Source: Polynucleobacter necessarius
Lineage (GTDB): Bacteria; Pseudomonadota; Gammaproteobacteria; Burkholderiales; Burkholderiaceae
Assembly: GCF_900095215.1 (NCBI RefSeq)
Contig: NZ_LT606949.1
Location: 62,001 to 126,000, forward strand
Reading direction: 5' to 3'
Length of the DNA: 64,000 bases
Part shown: positions 17,864-27,723 of the stretch, piece by piece
Layout of the letters: each line of letters opens with the position of its first letter
How positions within the stretch are numbered: the stretch's first letter is position 1
Translations under genes and position numbers: made by a program
The notes under the pieces: model-generated
The model's input: the letters and a program-made list of their open reading frames with translations, nothing else
Told to the model about the DNA's origin: nothing
Databases searched by the model: none

Positions 17864-19124
17864 TTTCTCCTAAAGCGCGTTCAATTAAGCGCTGTTTAAT
17901 AAAGTGGCTTCTATTCACGAGGCCTAATCCCCAGTTACGAAGTTGTCGTTCAGTGTTGCTGCTCGCGGAAAATAATTTCTTGAGTTTATCGGTGACCCAT
18001 AAAAGCGCGCTAGTGTCACCCTGCCGTTGTCGTTCATAGCGACGCAGTAAGACGAGATCGCTTGGTGAGCGGAAGGATTCTCGTTTGCCAAAAATATTCA
18101 GTAAGACTGCAACATCGCGTAGCCCTAAATTAAGCCCTTGGCCAGCCAGCGGGTGCATGACATGGGCTGCGTCGCCAATGAGAGCCGCCTTTGGATGGGT
18201 ATCTGGACCTATAAATCGTTTGGCCTGAATTTTGCACAATGGGAAGGCAGCCGGTGTTGAGTTGAGAGTCAGCTCACCCAATTGTTTTGCAACCGTACCG
18301 TTAGCAATGGATGAGAATTGGTCGAGCCATTGCGTTTGGTCGAGCTTTAATAAATCCGCTGCACGCTCAGGGGATGTAGACCAAACCATGGAGACTTGTT
18401 TTCCTGGCAATGGCAGCATGGCGACAATATCACCGCCTGGCAAGAACCACTGGAATGCAGTTTCTAAATGCGGGTAGGTGCAAAGCCAATTGGCGACGAC
18501 TGCGCTTTGTGAATAGCTTTCTTTGCTGGCACGAATACCAAGCGCATTGCGAATGGGTGAGTTTGCGCCATCAGCAGCGATGACTAGTTGTGCCCGAATA
18601 CTGTCGCCATTCTTTAAATGCAGTGTGCTTCCTTCGGCATCTACATTGATCTTTTCTACGACATCGCTAATGCACTCTAATTTATTTTGAAAGCGAGAGG
18701 CTTGGTCAATCGTGTGCTCAATTAAATTCGATTCTCCTATCCAAGCAAGTTGTGGCGTTCCCGCCTCAAATGCGGAAAGGTGGAGTTGATCATTTTTTTC
18801 ACCACGATCACCATAAATCCGCATATCCCGGACCGGTTGTAGGCGGCTGTGATCAAGAGCGTCCCAAATTTGTAAATGGGCTAGTAATTTTTGGGTGCTT
18901 GGGGAAAAAGCGTAAATTCGTTGACCCCATTGACTGCCCTGTGGGCTGGGGATGTTTTGGCCTAAATCGGGGGCGATTTCTACGGTTTGCAGACCAAGTT
19001 GGGCTAGACCTAGGGCGCAAGCCTTACCAGTAATGCCTCCGCCAACCACCACAACGTCTGCTGTGCGCATTTGGGCGGTATGGCCTGTAGATTTGGGCAA
19101 GTGATTTGCGTGAACTTCTGACAT
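17850..19124 (-). CDS. FAD-dependent ubiquinone-biosynthesis hydroxylase (UbiH/UbiF/UbiM family)
   Basis: Flavin monooxygenase of the UbiH/Coq6 family, hydroxylating the polyprenylphenol ring in ubiquinone synthesis. 424 aa. The N-terminal Rossmann motif is VVVGGGITGKACALGLAQLG; the middle NAD(P)H-contact region is VIAADGANSPIRNALG; the second FAD motif is GDAAHVMHPLAGQGLNLGLRD. Which ring position it hydroxylates cannot be read from the sequence. coq7 (34068) provides another hydroxylation step. It overlaps dsbC and is divergent from ychF. Intact. Confidence 0.87.
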   Translation of the reverse strand: MSEVHANHLPKSTGHTAQMRTADVVVVGGGITGKACALGLAQLGLQTVEIAPDLGQNIPSPQGSQWGQRIYAFSPSTQKLLAHLQIWDALDHSRLQPVRDMRIYGDRGEKNDQLHLSAFEAGTPQLAWIGESNLIEHTIDQASRFQNKLECISDVVEKINVDAEGSTLHLKNGDSIRAQLVIAADGANSPIRNALGIRASKESYSQSAVVANWLCTYPHLETAFQWFLPGGDIVAMLPLPGKQVSMVWSTSPERAADLLKLDQTQWLDQFSSIANGTVAKQLGELTLNSTPAAFPLCKIQAKRFIGPDTHPKAALIGDAAHVMHPLAGQGLNLGLRDVAVLLNIFGKRESFRSPSDLVLLRRYERQRQGDTSALLWVTDKLKKLFSASSNTERQLRNWGLGLVNRSHFIKQRLIERALGEIDFE

Positions 19125-19164
19125 AACTCGATGATATCGAAACCAGCCCCTTTACAATAACGCT

Positions 19165-20259
19165 ATGTCTTTGAAATGTGGCATCGTCGGCCTGCCTAAC
19201 GTCGGCAAATCTACCCTCTTTAATGCGCTTACCAAGGCTGGGATCGCAGCGGAAAACTATCCTTTCTGCACGATTGAGCCCAATGTAGGCGTAGTTGAGG
19301 TTCCTGATCCCCGTCTAGCCGCCTTGGCTGAGATCGTCAAGCCGGAGCGTATCCTGCCAGCAGCCGTCGAATTTGTCGATATCGCTGGCTTGGTGGCTGG
19401 CGCCTCTAAAGGTGAAGGTCTTGGCAATCAGTTCTTGGCCAATATTCGTGAAACGGACGCCATTACCCATGTGGTGCGGTGTTTTGAGGATCCAAACGTG
19501 ATTCACGTCGCGGGAAAAATCGATCCTATTGCTGATATCGGCGTGATCGATACCGAATTGGCGTTATCTGATTTGGCAACGGTTGAAAAAACCTTAAAGC
19601 GCTCAAGCAAGGCTGCAAAGTCTGGCAATGACAAAGAGGCTGCTGCTCTGGTCGCAGTTCTGACTAAGGTGCAAGCGCATTTGGATTCTGCGCAGCCAGT
19701 GCGTAGCCTAGATTTAAGTGACGATGAAAAATTATTGATTAAGCCTTTGTGTTTGATTACCGCTAAACCGGCGACGTATGTTGCGAATGTGAAGGAAGAT
19801 GGCTTCTCAAGCAATCCGCATCTCGAGGCGGTGAAGCAGCATGCCGCAAAAGAAAATGCTCCGGTTGTGGCCGTATGTGCTGCGATTGAGGCGGAAATCG
19901 CCGCCTTGGATGAGGCCGATAAGAGCGAGTTCCTAGCCGACTTTGGTATGGAAGAGCCCGGTTTAGATCGCGTGATTCGTGCAGGGTATGCATTGCTCGG
20001 CCTGCAAACTTATTTCACTGCCGGTGTTAAAGAGGTGCGTGCGTGGACCATTCATCAAGGTGATACAGCTCCTCAAGCCGCTGGTGTAATTCATACTGAC
20101 TTTGAGCGTGGCTTTATTCGCGCGCAGACAATTGCTTATGATGACTTTGTTCAGTTTAAGGGTGAATCGGGTGCCAAAGAAGCGGGCAAGATGCGCGCTG
20201 AAGGTAAAGAGTACGTTGTTAAAGACGGGGATGTGCTGAACTTCTTGTTCAACGTCTAA
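19165..20259 (+). CDS. ychF: Redox-regulated ATPase YchF (Obg family)
   Basis: YchF/OLA1 P-loop protein; despite Obg-like architecture it prefers ATP, binds ribosomes and affects the oxidative-stress response. 364 aa. P-loop GLPNVGKST (~8-16), G3-like [20 protein letters not shown], a coiled-coil insertion (~130-200) and a C-terminal TGS domain ([20 protein letters not shown]). Divergent from the Ubi hydroxylase with a 40-bp shared upstream region. Followed by a strong terminator. Intact. Confidence 0.96.
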   Translation: MSLKCGIVGLPNVGKSTLFNALTKAGIAAENYPFCTIEPNVGVVEVPDPRLAALAEIVKPERILPAAVEFVDIAGLVAGASKGEGLGNQFLANIRETDAITHVVRCFEDPNVIHVAGKIDPIADIGVIDTELALSDLATVEKTLKRSSKAAKSGNDKEAAALVAVLTKVQAHLDSAQPVRSLDLSDDEKLLIKPLCLITAKPATYVANVKEDGFSSNPHLEAVKQHAAKENAPVVAVCAAIEAEIAALDEADKSEFLADFGMEEPGLDRVIRAGYALLGLQTYFTAGVKEVRAWTIHQGDTAPQAAGVIHTDFERGFIRAQTIAYDDFVQFKGESGAKEAGKMRAEGKEYVVKDGDVLNFLFNV

Positions 20260-20277
20260 GAATTCCGTCTGAAGCAA

Positions 20278-20305
20278 ATAAAAAAGCCCTGAACAGGGCT
20301 TTTTG
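20278..20305 (+). terminator. Terminator after ychF
   Basis: AAAAAGCCCTG (20281-20291), AA loop, CAGGGCTTTTT (20294-20304): a perfect 11-bp stem with T tail. Symmetric A/T ends make it bidirectional for ychF and the convergent small gene. Confidence 0.9.
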
Positions 20306-20332
20306 CTTATGCGCTTGAAGGCAATTGTTTTT

Positions 20333-20683
20333 TTAAATGGCTTTGGCGGCCTTTTCTAGGCGCTTAGACATTTCTTCATAGCGTTTTACAGCCATCTTGG
20401 TAGGAAGCACCTCTTTTTTGCGGCCACCTCCATTAGCTGCCATTTTGATGTAGCCCATCGCGCTGAGATTTTTTAAGCGACCATGTAAGGTGGCTTGTGA
20501 TCCTAAGCCGGCGATAGAAATAATGTCACCAACCAAAATAGCTTGTTTTGCATGGGCACACACAACAATCTTATCGAGCAAACTTTCTTCTATGGAGTCT
20601 AGCTTCTTCCCCGGGTTGATGCGATCTATGGCATCAATCAGGTTCAGAAACTTGATGTAAGACGCAGTTTTTACAGTGGATAT
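20333..20683 (-). pseudogene. Winged-helix-like small DNA-binding protein, start codon apparently lost (ATA)
   Basis: 116 codons of open frame resembling a small MarR/winged-helix regulator: helix-turn-helix-like AILVGDIISIAGLGSQATLHGRLKNL, a wing with AANGGGRKKEVLPTKM, then a basic C-terminal helix YEEMSKRLEKAAKAI. The protein-like frame extends upstream through ESLLDKIVV, INPGKKLDSIE and TASYIKFLNLIDAIDRI to the codons ATA-TCC-ACT-GTA (from 20683). No ATG or GTG exists between this point and a TAG further upstream. An ATG-to-ATA change at 20683-20681 is the simplest explanation. A TTG at 20581 could give an 82-aa product. The function as regulator is unknown. Confidence 0.5.
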
Positions 20684-20795
20684 ATCTCTGACGTTTGTTG
20701 AGTGCTAGCTACAGGGTTAATATAACTGTATTCCCTAGGCACGATTTTAGCAATTGACCCATATCAATTAAAACAATTAATCCATACTGATAGTA

Positions 20796-21365
20796 ATGTC
20801 TCAATTATTCGCAATGTCTACAGAATGGCTTATTGAGTGTGCTATCAGTGCGGTGGCGTATGCTTTTCTGTTTTATTTCAATGGCTGGATAACAAGCAGT
20901 CTAGTTTTTGGTCTGGGTTTTAGTGGGATTTATCTTCCTGCTGGATTGCGCTTATTTCTGACATCGATTTTCGGTTTGCCGGGAGCTCTTGGAATTGTCT
21001 TTGCTTCATGCTTGATTAGCTATTACGGCGACTTTCCGCATGAATTCACTACCTGTATCGGTGTTGGGTTGATTTCCGGATTTACACCTTATTTAGCTCG
21101 ATTTTTTGTCTTTAGCAATCTTCGTCTTGAGTCCGATTTAAGTAATCTGCATTTCCCAAAACTGATTGCTTGTATTTTGATTTATTCCTTGCTTTCTGCT
21201 GGGCTACATCAATGGTGGTTTTCTGCTATGTCTCTAGAGGATGCCGGCAGCGTCAATCATTTCCTGGTGATGTTTGCGGGGGATGTGCTGGGTTCCTTGC
21301 TTTTGATCTCTTTGATCAAATACTGCTTAGATCTTTTGAGGAAAGTTAGAAGAACAGCTCACTAA
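20796..21365 (+). CDS. Hypothetical multi-pass membrane protein (MASE1-like?)
   Basis: Not confidently recognised. 189 aa with about five hydrophobic segments (~10-35, 40-60, 62-82, 85-105, 122-140, 155-178) and a basic C-terminus LRKVRRTAH. The segment [24 protein letters not shown] recalls the WPPAGI-type first helices of MASE1 sensory membrane domains, but no output domain follows. Its 3' end overlaps the convergent trpC end by 20 bp. Intact frame. An ATG at 20814 is an alternative start ([11 protein letters not shown]). Confidence 0.6.
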   Translation: MSQLFAMSTEWLIECAISAVAYAFLFYFNGWITSSLVFGLGFSGIYLPAGLRLFLTSIFGLPGALGIVFASCLISYYGDFPHEFTTCIGVGLISGFTPYLARFFVFSNLRLESDLSNLHFPKLIACILIYSLLSAGLHQWWFSAMSLEDAGSVNHFLVMFAGDVLGSLLLISLIKYCLDLLRKVRRTAH

Positions 21366-22149
21366 GGGCTACGCCTGGATCGGCCGCGCGCATAAAGGCT
21401 TCACCCACCAAGAAGGCGTTTACCTGGTTGTCACGCATCAACTGAACATCAGCCCGACCGAGTATTCCCGATTCAGTTACCAAAGTCTTATCCTTTGGGA
21501 CCATTGATAGGAGCGAGAGGGTGATTTGCAGTGTTACTTCAAATGTCTTGAGATTGCGATTATTGATTCCAAGCAATGGCGTCTTTAGTTCGAGCGCTTG
21601 TTCTAATCCTGGTGCGTTATGAACTTCGACTAAGACGTCCAAACCAAGCTCATGCGCGCAAGCCTCTAGCTCTTTCATTTGATTGAGCTCTAAACAAGCT
21701 ACGATCAATAGGATTGCGTCTGCTCCAATCGCACGGGCTTCATAAACTTGGTACGGGTCTATGGTGAAATCTTTGCGTAGCACTGGAATATTGCAGGCAG
21801 ATCGAGCCTGCTGAAGAAAGTCATTGCTGCCTTGAAAGTATTCAACATCCGTTAGGACGGATAAACAGGCGGCGCCGTGATGTTCGTAAGATCGAGCAAT
21901 CTCTGCGGGTATGAAGTTCTCACGCAACATCCCTTTGCTTGGACTTGCTTTCTTGATTTCGGTAATGACTCCTGCCTTGCCAGTGGAAATCTTGTTTTGA
22001 ATGGCTTGGATAAAGCCTCTTGGCTTTAGAAGAACATCCTTATTGTTTGCATCCGCTTGCTCACGCTGATTGGCAAGCGATATTTTCTGCAGGCAATGCG
22101 CAACTTCAATCTTTTTGGTGGCAACAATTTTGTCGAGAATATCGCTCAT
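21346..22149 (-). CDS. trpC: Indole-3-glycerol-phosphate synthase
   Basis: Fourth step of the tryptophan branch; cyclises CdRP to indole-3-glycerol phosphate. 267 aa TIM barrel. Motifs: [18 protein letters not shown] (phosphate and catalytic Lys), [37 protein letters not shown] (quoted with gaps), [18 protein letters not shown]. Last gene of rpe-trpEGDC, 9 bp after trpD. Not fused to trpF. Intact. Confidence 0.96.
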   Translation of the reverse strand: MSDILDKIVATKKIEVAHCLQKISLANQREQADANNKDVLLKPRGFIQAIQNKISTGKAGVITEIKKASPSKGMLRENFIPAEIARSYEHHGAACLSVLTDVEYFQGSNDFLQQARSACNIPVLRKDFTIDPYQVYEARAIGADAILLIVACLELNQMKELEACAHELGLDVLVEVHNAPGLEQALELKTPLLGINNRNLKTFEVTLQITLSLLSMVPKDKTLVTESGILGRADVQLMRDNQVNAFLVGEAFMRAADPGVALSELFF

Positions 22150-22158
22150 GGATGTAAT

Positions 22159-23184
22159 TTACTTTGACTGGGTTGCTGCAACAAATGCATCTAGTTTTTG
22201 ACGAGCAGCGCCTGAAGCAATGGCTGCTTTTGCTAATGAAATACCGTCGGCAATATCTTTAGCTACTCCGGCGACATGGAGCGTAGCGCCTGCATTAAGA
22301 CAAACAATATCACTTGCAGGGCTTGGGTTGCCATCAATCACATCTAGGACAATTTTTTTAGACTCTTCAGCCTTGGCTACCTTAAAACTATTGGTGGGCG
22401 CTGCACTTAAACCAAAGTCTTTTGGGTGAATTTCATATTCGCGCACAATGCCATCTTTGAATTCACCAACTAAGGTAGGTCCTTCTAGGGAAATCTCATC
22501 AAGTCCATCACGCCCATAAACCACTAGGGCATGTTCCATGCCGATGGCCTGCAATACGCGAGCCTGAATGCCTACAAGGTCGGGATGAAAGACGCCCATC
22601 AAAATACGTTTGGCGTCAGCGGGGTTGGTGAGCGGCCCTAAAATATTAAAGATGGTCCGTACGCCCAGTTGCTTGCGAATAGGCACTACGTTTTTCATCG
22701 CGGGATTATGATTTGGGGCAAACATAAATCCTGCGCCTACCGTTGAAATGCATTTGGCGACTTGATCGGCGGATAGCGCTAGATTGACGCCAAGCGCTTC
22801 CAGCACATCAGCGCTGCCAGATTTGCTACTGACGCTGCGATTGCCGTGTTTGGCAATTTTTGCCCCCGCAGCTGCTGCGACAAACATTGCCGCGGTAGAG
22901 ATATTAAAGGTGTGCGCTCCATCGCCGCCGGTTCCGACTACGTCTACTAAATGGCTGCGGTCATCGACTTGAACCGCGGTAGCAAACTCACGCATCACTT
23001 GTGCAGCCGCAGCGATTTCACCAACAGTCTCTTTTTTGGTGCGCAGGGCGACCAATAATCCGGCAACCAGCTCGGGCGGCATTTCACCACTCATGATGAG
23101 CCGCATCATATCTGTCATTTCATCATGAAAGAGTTCGCGATGTTCAATGCAGCGTTGTAAGGCTTCTTGCGGAGTGATTGGCAT
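22159..23184 (-). CDS. trpD: Anthranilate phosphoribosyltransferase
   Basis: Transfers phosphoribose from PRPP to anthranilate. 341 aa. Contains the PRPP loop [38 protein letters not shown] and [14 protein letters not shown]. Follows trpG by 20 bp and precedes trpC. Intact, with standard length. Confidence 0.97.
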   Translation of the reverse strand: MPITPQEALQRCIEHRELFHDEMTDMMRLIMSGEMPPELVAGLLVALRTKKETVGEIAAAAQVMREFATAVQVDDRSHLVDVVGTGGDGAHTFNISTAAMFVAAAAGAKIAKHGNRSVSSKSGSADVLEALGVNLALSADQVAKCISTVGAGFMFAPNHNPAMKNVVPIRKQLGVRTIFNILGPLTNPADAKRILMGVFHPDLVGIQARVLQAIGMEHALVVYGRDGLDEISLEGPTLVGEFKDGIVREYEIHPKDFGLSAAPTNSFKVAKAEESKKIVLDVIDGNPSPASDIVCLNAGATLHVAGVAKDIADGISLAKAAIASGAARQKLDAFVAATQSK

Positions 23185-23204
23185 AGCGCTGTAATTAAGG
23201 TGAA

Positions 23205-23774
23205 TTACTTATTTAGTAGGAAATTCTTGAGCAAAGCATGGCCACGCTCGGAAAGAATGGACTCAGGATGAAATTGCACGCCTTCGACAGCGAGTTCTTT
23301 ATGGCGCACACCCATAATTTCTCCGTCGGAGGAGGTTGCCGTCACTTCTAATGCTGCAGGCAAAGAGCTTTTCTCGATGGCTAGGGAGTGATAGCGGGTT
23401 ACTTTAAATGGATCGGGTAAATTTTTAAATACGCCAACACCCGTGTGATGGATGCTATCGGTTTTGCCGTGCATGACCTTTTGAGCACGAATGATTTTGC
23501 CGCCAAATGCTTCGCCAATCGCCTGGTGTCCCAGGCAAACCCCCAGAATGGGAACTTGGCCTGCATAGCGTTGAATGGTTTCAACGGAGATGCCTGCCTC
23601 AGCTGGGCTGCATGGTCCTGGTGAGATGCAGATGCGCGCAGGGTTGAGCTTGGCAATATCGTCAACGGTAATTGCATCATTACGCAATACTTTTACCTCT
23701 TCACCCAGTTCTGCAAAATACTGAACGAGGTTGTAAGTAAATGAATCGTAGTTATCAATCATTAGGAGCATCAA
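23205..23774 (-). CDS. trpG: Anthranilate synthase component II (glutamine amidotransferase)
   Basis: Class I amidotransferase supplying ammonia to TrpE; the same subunit often also serves aminodeoxychorismate synthase (PabA). 189 aa. Oxyanion region [16 protein letters not shown], nucleophile Cys in [10 protein letters not shown], His/Glu pair in [13 protein letters not shown]. The start overlaps the trpE 3' end by 20 bp (translational coupling); a second ATG one codon later is equally plausible. Intact. Confidence 0.95.
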   Translation of the reverse strand: MMLLMIDNYDSFTYNLVQYFAELGEEVKVLRNDAITVDDIAKLNPARICISPGPCSPAEAGISVETIQRYAGQVPILGVCLGHQAIGEAFGGKIIRAQKVMHGKTDSIHHTGVGVFKNLPDPFKVTRYHSLAIEKSSLPAALEVTATSSDGEIMGVRHKELAVEGVQFHPESILSERGHALLKNFLLNK

Positions 23775-25260
23775 GTCCTCCTTGTACTAGATCTGCCGCA
23801 GTAAGTGCCGCGCGTGCTTTAGCTTCAGTTTCTTTCCATTCGGCAGTCGGGTCAGAGTCGGCGACCACGCCAGCCCCAGATTGTGAATGCAATATGCCAT
23901 CACGGATAACGCCGGTACGAATAGCGATAGCCACGTCCATATCGCCAGAGAAGGAGAGGTAGCCAACCGCACCACCATAAACACCCCGTTTCACAATTTC
24001 CATCTCATCAATGATTTCCATCGCGCGAATTTTTGGAGCGCCAGATAAAGTGCCCGCAGGGAAAGTGGCTCGCAATACGTCCATATTGCTCATATTGTCT
24101 AAAAGATCGCCTTCTACTGAGCTGACAATGTGTTGAACGTGGGAATACTTTTCAATAGACATTGAATCAGTTACTTTCACTGATCCTGTTTTAGCAATGC
24201 GACCCACATCATTGCGCGCTAAATCAATCAGCATGACGTGTTCAGCGATTTCCTTGGGATCCGCTAAGAGTTCTTTAGCCAGGCGCTCATCTTCCTCAGG
24301 GTTCGCTCCACGCGGGCGAGTGCCCGCCAGCGGGCGTATCGTGACAATTTTCTCAGCAGCGCGTTTTTCCTGGCGCACCAGAATTTCAGGGGATGAGCCC
24401 ACGATTTGCATATCGCCAAAGTCATAGAAGTACATGTATGGCGATGGATTGAGAGAGCGCAGGGCTCTGTAGAGCGACAGCGGAGAATCAGTAAACGGTT
24501 TGCTAATACGTTGACCAATCACCACCTGCATGCAATCACCCGCCAAAATATATTCTTTGGTTTTCAGAACGGCGGTTTCAAAATCGGCAGCTTTAAATTT
24601 GCGAATCAGATCTGTTTTAACGCTTGGTAAAGATGCGGGCATATTCGCTGGATTACCAAGGCAAGTCATTAATTCTTTTAAGCGTGCTTGCGCTTTTTCA
24701 AAGCTGTCACTAACGCTAGGATCTGCGTAAACAATGAAGTAAATTTTTCTAGCCACGTTATCAAGCACCGCCAACTCTTCAGTTAACATCAATTGAATAT
24801 CTGGGACGCCCAATTCATCGGGTAGTTGATGTTTCTCTAAACGGGATTCGATATAACGAACAGTGTCATAACCAAAGTAACCGGCGAGACCACCACAAAA
24901 ACGCGGCATATCTGGTTGCAAAGCAACTTTAAAGCGTTTGAAATAAGCGTCTACAAAATCTAATGGATTGTCGGTGTTACTTTCAACTACGTTTCCATCG
25001 GTGACGACTTCGTTGATGGGTGAGCTGGGTGTGCCTACGGTTCTGACGATCGTCTTGGCAGGCAGGCCAATAAAGGAGAAGCGGCCAAAACGTTCACCAC
25101 CCAATACAGACTCGAGTAGGTAGGTATTTTTCTTTCCAAAGGCTTGACTGAGTTTGACGTAAAGCGAAAGCGGAGTGTCAAGATCTGCTAATACCTCTTT
25201 TACAAGGGGAATGCGATTGAAACCCTCTTTAGCTATGGTATTGAATTCTTCGGGTTGCAT
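23755..25260 (-). CDS. trpE: Anthranilate synthase component I
   Basis: Converts chorismate and ammonia to anthranilate. 501 aa. N-terminal domain with the [18 protein letters not shown] stretch that contributes to tryptophan feedback binding. Catalytic domain with [39 protein letters not shown] and [17 protein letters not shown] (quoted in pieces). Its ATG overlaps the last base of the rpe stop (TAATG). No leader peptide or attenuator was seen upstream. Intact. Confidence 0.97.
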   Translation of the reverse strand: MQPEEFNTIAKEGFNRIPLVKEVLADLDTPLSLYVKLSQAFGKKNTYLLESVLGGERFGRFSFIGLPAKTIVRTVGTPSSPINEVVTDGNVVESNTDNPLDFVDAYFKRFKVALQPDMPRFCGGLAGYFGYDTVRYIESRLEKHQLPDELGVPDIQLMLTEELAVLDNVARKIYFIVYADPSVSDSFEKAQARLKELMTCLGNPANMPASLPSVKTDLIRKFKAADFETAVLKTKEYILAGDCMQVVIGQRISKPFTDSPLSLYRALRSLNPSPYMYFYDFGDMQIVGSSPEILVRQEKRAAEKIVTIRPLAGTRPRGANPEEDERLAKELLADPKEIAEHVMLIDLARNDVGRIAKTGSVKVTDSMSIEKYSHVQHIVSSVEGDLLDNMSNMDVLRATFPAGTLSGAPKIRAMEIIDEMEIVKRGVYGGAVGYLSFSGDMDVAIAIRTGVIRDGILHSQSGAGVVADSDPTAEWKETEAKARAALTAADLVQGGLDAPND

Positions 25261-25985
25261 TAGGATTTTCCTGGCTTTCCTAATTCAGTGCGCATCGCGT
25301 CAATCACTTGCTTGTAATTATCGTTTCCGTAAATGGCGGAGCCCGCAACAAAAGTATCGGCGCCGGCCTGGGCTACTTCTGCAATATTGTCGACTTTGAT
25401 TCCACCATCCACTTCAAGGCGAACGTATCTACCGGTCTCAGCGTGATAGCGATCCAGGCGCGCACGCACTTGAGCGATCTTATTCAGGGTGCTTGGGATA
25501 AATGATTGACCGCCAAACCCTGGATTCACTGACATGAGTAAGACGAGATCAATTAATTCCAAGGTGCGATCCAGATGATCCAGTGGAGTTGCTGGATTGA
25601 ATACCAGTCCTGTTTGGCATCCTTGATCGCGAATTAAATTCAATGTGCGATTGACATGAGGACTCGCCTCAGGATGAAAGCTAATTAAATTGGCGCCAGC
25701 TTTGGCAAAATCAGGAACGATGCGATCAACTGGTTCTATCATGAGATGCACATCAATTACTGCCGGTTTGCCATCTTTATGGGCATAAGGGCGAATGGCC
25801 TCACACACTAAAGGGCCAATAGTGAAATTGGGTACATAGTGGTTGTCCATTACATCAAAGTGAATCCAGTCGGCGCCCGCCACTAAAACGTCCTGCACTT
25901 CCTTGCCTAGACAGGCAAAGTCAGCGGACAAAATCGATGGGGCGATCACAAATTGACTGTTTGAGGATGATTTTTGGCTTTCCAT
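25260..25985 (-). CDS. rpe: Ribulose-phosphate 3-epimerase
   Basis: Interconverts ribulose-5-phosphate and xylulose-5-phosphate in the pentose phosphate pathway. 241 aa TIM barrel: [63 protein letters not shown] with the metal-binding His/Asp residues. It heads the rpe-trpEGDC unit. Many betaproteobacteria carry gph (phosphoglycolate phosphatase) between rpe and trpE; here the two genes touch directly. Divergent from apaG. Intact. Confidence 0.96.
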   Translation of the reverse strand: MESQKSSSNSQFVIAPSILSADFACLGKEVQDVLVAGADWIHFDVMDNHYVPNFTIGPLVCEAIRPYAHKDGKPAVIDVHLMIEPVDRIVPDFAKAGANLISFHPEASPHVNRTLNLIRDQGCQTGLVFNPATPLDHLDRTLELIDLVLLMSVNPGFGGQSFIPSTLNKIAQVRARLDRYHAETGRYVRLEVDGGIKVDNIAEVAQAGADTFVAGSAIYGNDNYKQVIDAMRTELGKPGKS

Positions 25986-26034
25986 CCCTAGATTCTAGCT
26001 TGCAGTTGGCCTTAGGATGGAGCAGAATTGGACC

Positions 26035-26409
26035 ATGAATCCCCATGAAATGAGCATTACGGTCAAAGCCCAGTACCTTCCTGAGCAATCTGACCCCGAT
26101 AATCGCCAATTTGCCTTTGCGTATACCGTCACCATCCGCAATACCGGGATGGCCAGTATTCAGCTGATTGGCCGCCGTTGGTTCATCACCGACGGGGACA
26201 ACGATGTCCAAGGGGTTCGGGGTTTAGGGGTTGTGGGGCAGCAGCCGCTGCTACGTTCTGGAGAGCATTTTGAGTACACCAGTTTGGCTACTCTGCCCAC
26301 CCCTGCTGGAACTATGCGCGGGGAATACTTCTGTGTCACTGAAGATGCGAAATTCTTTCAAGTTCCCATTCCAGAATTTGCTTTAGTAATGCCGCGCACT
26401 TTGCATTAA
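26035..26409 (+). CDS. apaG: ApaG protein (FN3-like, DUF525)
   Basis: ApaG has a fibronectin-III-like fold of unclear function, linked in Enterobacteria to Co2+ and Mg2+ effects. 124 aa from ATG 26035 (MNPHEMSITVKAQYL); an in-frame ATG at 26017 would add six residues. Family signature FAYTVTIRNTG, LIGRRWFITDGDN, VRGLGVVGQQPLLRSGE, GTMRGEYFCVTEDAKFFQVPIPEF (in pieces). Divergent from rpe with 31-49 bp between. Intact. Confidence 0.92.
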   Translation: MNPHEMSITVKAQYLPEQSDPDNRQFAFAYTVTIRNTGMASIQLIGRRWFITDGDNDVQGVRGLGVVGQQPLLRSGEHFEYTSLATLPTPAGTMRGEYFCVTEDAKFFQVPIPEFALVMPRTLH

Positions 26410-26427
26410 CGCAGGGCGGTAACAATG

Positions 26428-26541
26428 CTATTTTTTGCCTTTGCCTGTCCAGAGAACAATAAACAACAAAAGTCCCAAGGCAACAATGCCTTCGAAGGCA
26501 AACAGTAGCATTGGGTATTCATCGAGTAAATTGGCGATCAT
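26428..26541 (-). CDS. Possible 37-aa single-TM small protein divergent from mltA
   Basis: Open frame of 37 codons starting at the CATG shared with mltA (26539-26542). It encodes MIANLLDEYPML, a ~20-residue hydrophobic helix (FAFEGIVALGLLLFIVLW) and a basic tail TGKGKK. The organisation (amphipathic start, one TM, positive C-end) is protein-like, and the stop lies just before apaG's end region. Shine-Dalgarno support is weak. No known family recognised. Confidence 0.4.
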   Translation of the reverse strand: MIANLLDEYPMLLFAFEGIVALGLLLFIVLWTGKGKK

Positions 26542-27670
26542 GATTTCTAAATTTAAATTTGTTTCATTAAGTGTATTCGCATTCGTGCTAGCTAGTTTAA
26601 TTATTGGATGCTCTACACCGCCTACTCGTGGCACTGGATATCGCTCAAGTGGCTCCGGTGCCTCACCATCAGGCTACAGTTCTTCGATTGCCAGTTTTAG
26701 CGCCGTCTCTTGGCAAGCGTTGCCTGGCTGGCAAGAGGATGATTTAACTCAGGCTTGGCCTGCGTGGTTGAAAAGTTGTGATGGTTTGCGTAAGAAAAGT
26801 GGTGAGCTTAATTGGCGTCAGGTGTGCGCACAAGTGAGTAATGTTTCAGGCTCCGACACCCAATCTATTCGTAAATATTTTGAGAGCAACTTTCAAGTGT
26901 ATGAAATTCGCACTAGCTCTGGAAGTGATATGGGCTTCATGACTGGCTATTACGAGCCAGTAATGAATGGCTCACTCACCCGCACCAGTATTTATAACGT
27001 GCCGCTCTATGGCTATCCGAATGCTTGGCGTAAATCGCAACCCAATCCAGGCCCAAGCCGCGCTGACTTGATGAGTTCTGGTATTTTGCAGGGCTCTGAA
27101 ATTGCCTGGGTGGAACACCCTGTGGCTGCGGCATTTATGCAAATTCAAGGCTCTGGAAAAATTCGCCTTGATGACGGGCGTATTTTGCGTCTTGGTTTTT
27201 CGGGAACAAATGATCAACCATTTAAGTCATTTGCCCAATGGTTGTTAGATCGAAAAGAAATTACGCGTAGTGAAGCGACGATGCAAGGTATCTCGCAATG
27301 GGCCAAACGCAATCCCGATCGCGTGAATGAAATGTTGAATGCCAATCCCCGCTTTGTTTTCTTCAAAGAGTTACCTGGTAATGTGGCTGCAGATTTGGGG
27401 CCGAATGGGGCTTTAGGAGTTCCGCTTACTAGCGAGCGCAGTATCGCAGTAGATTTGCAAGCTTTACCTCTAGGGGCTCCGGTATTTTTGGCGACGACCA
27501 AGCCCTTAAGTACGCAACCATTGCAGAAACTGGTGATGGCGCAGGATACCGGCAAAGCGATTGTGGGAGGCGTTAGAGCCGACTATTATTGGGGGTCAGG
27601 GGATGCTGCTGGAGAGATGGCAGGTCGCATGAAACAAAATGGCAGGATGTGGTTGTTGCTGCCACGTTAA
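26540..27670 (+). CDS. mltA: Membrane-bound lytic murein transglycosylase A
   Basis: MltA cleaves peptidoglycan to 1,6-anhydromuropeptides; outer-membrane lipoprotein. 376 aa from ATG 26540 (MISKFKFVSLSVFAF). The lipobox is L-I-I-G-C. The MltA domain contains GFMTGYYEPVMNGSLTRT, HPVAAAFMQIQGSGKIRL, and a C-terminal 3D domain with VMAQDTGKAIVGGVRADYYWG and the catalytic Asp in DYYWGSGDAAG (pieces). An upstream in-frame start at 26435 would bury the signal peptide, so 26540 is preferred. Intact. Confidence 0.92.
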   Translation: MISKFKFVSLSVFAFVLASLIIGCSTPPTRGTGYRSSGSGASPSGYSSSIASFSAVSWQALPGWQEDDLTQAWPAWLKSCDGLRKKSGELNWRQVCAQVSNVSGSDTQSIRKYFESNFQVYEIRTSSGSDMGFMTGYYEPVMNGSLTRTSIYNVPLYGYPNAWRKSQPNPGPSRADLMSSGILQGSEIAWVEHPVAAAFMQIQGSGKIRLDDGRILRLGFSGTNDQPFKSFAQWLLDRKEITRSEATMQGISQWAKRNPDRVNEMLNANPRFVFFKELPGNVAADLGPNGALGVPLTSERSIAVDLQALPLGAPVFLATTKPLSTQPLQKLVMAQDTGKAIVGGVRADYYWGSGDAAGEMAGRMKQNGRMWLLLPR

Positions 27671-27685
27671 TTCAATATCTAACCG

Positions 27686-27723
27686 AAAGAGAGTCATGAG
27701 CTACAAAGAGAGTCATGAGCTAC
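27686..27723 (+). repeat. 19-bp exact tandem duplication spanning RBS and start codon
   Basis: AAAGAGAGTCATGAGCTAC occurs twice head-to-tail (27686-27704, 27705-27723). Each copy carries a GAGAG ribosome site and ATG. The first ATG (27696) is out of frame with the gene and ends after 14 codons at TGA. Confidence 0.95.
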
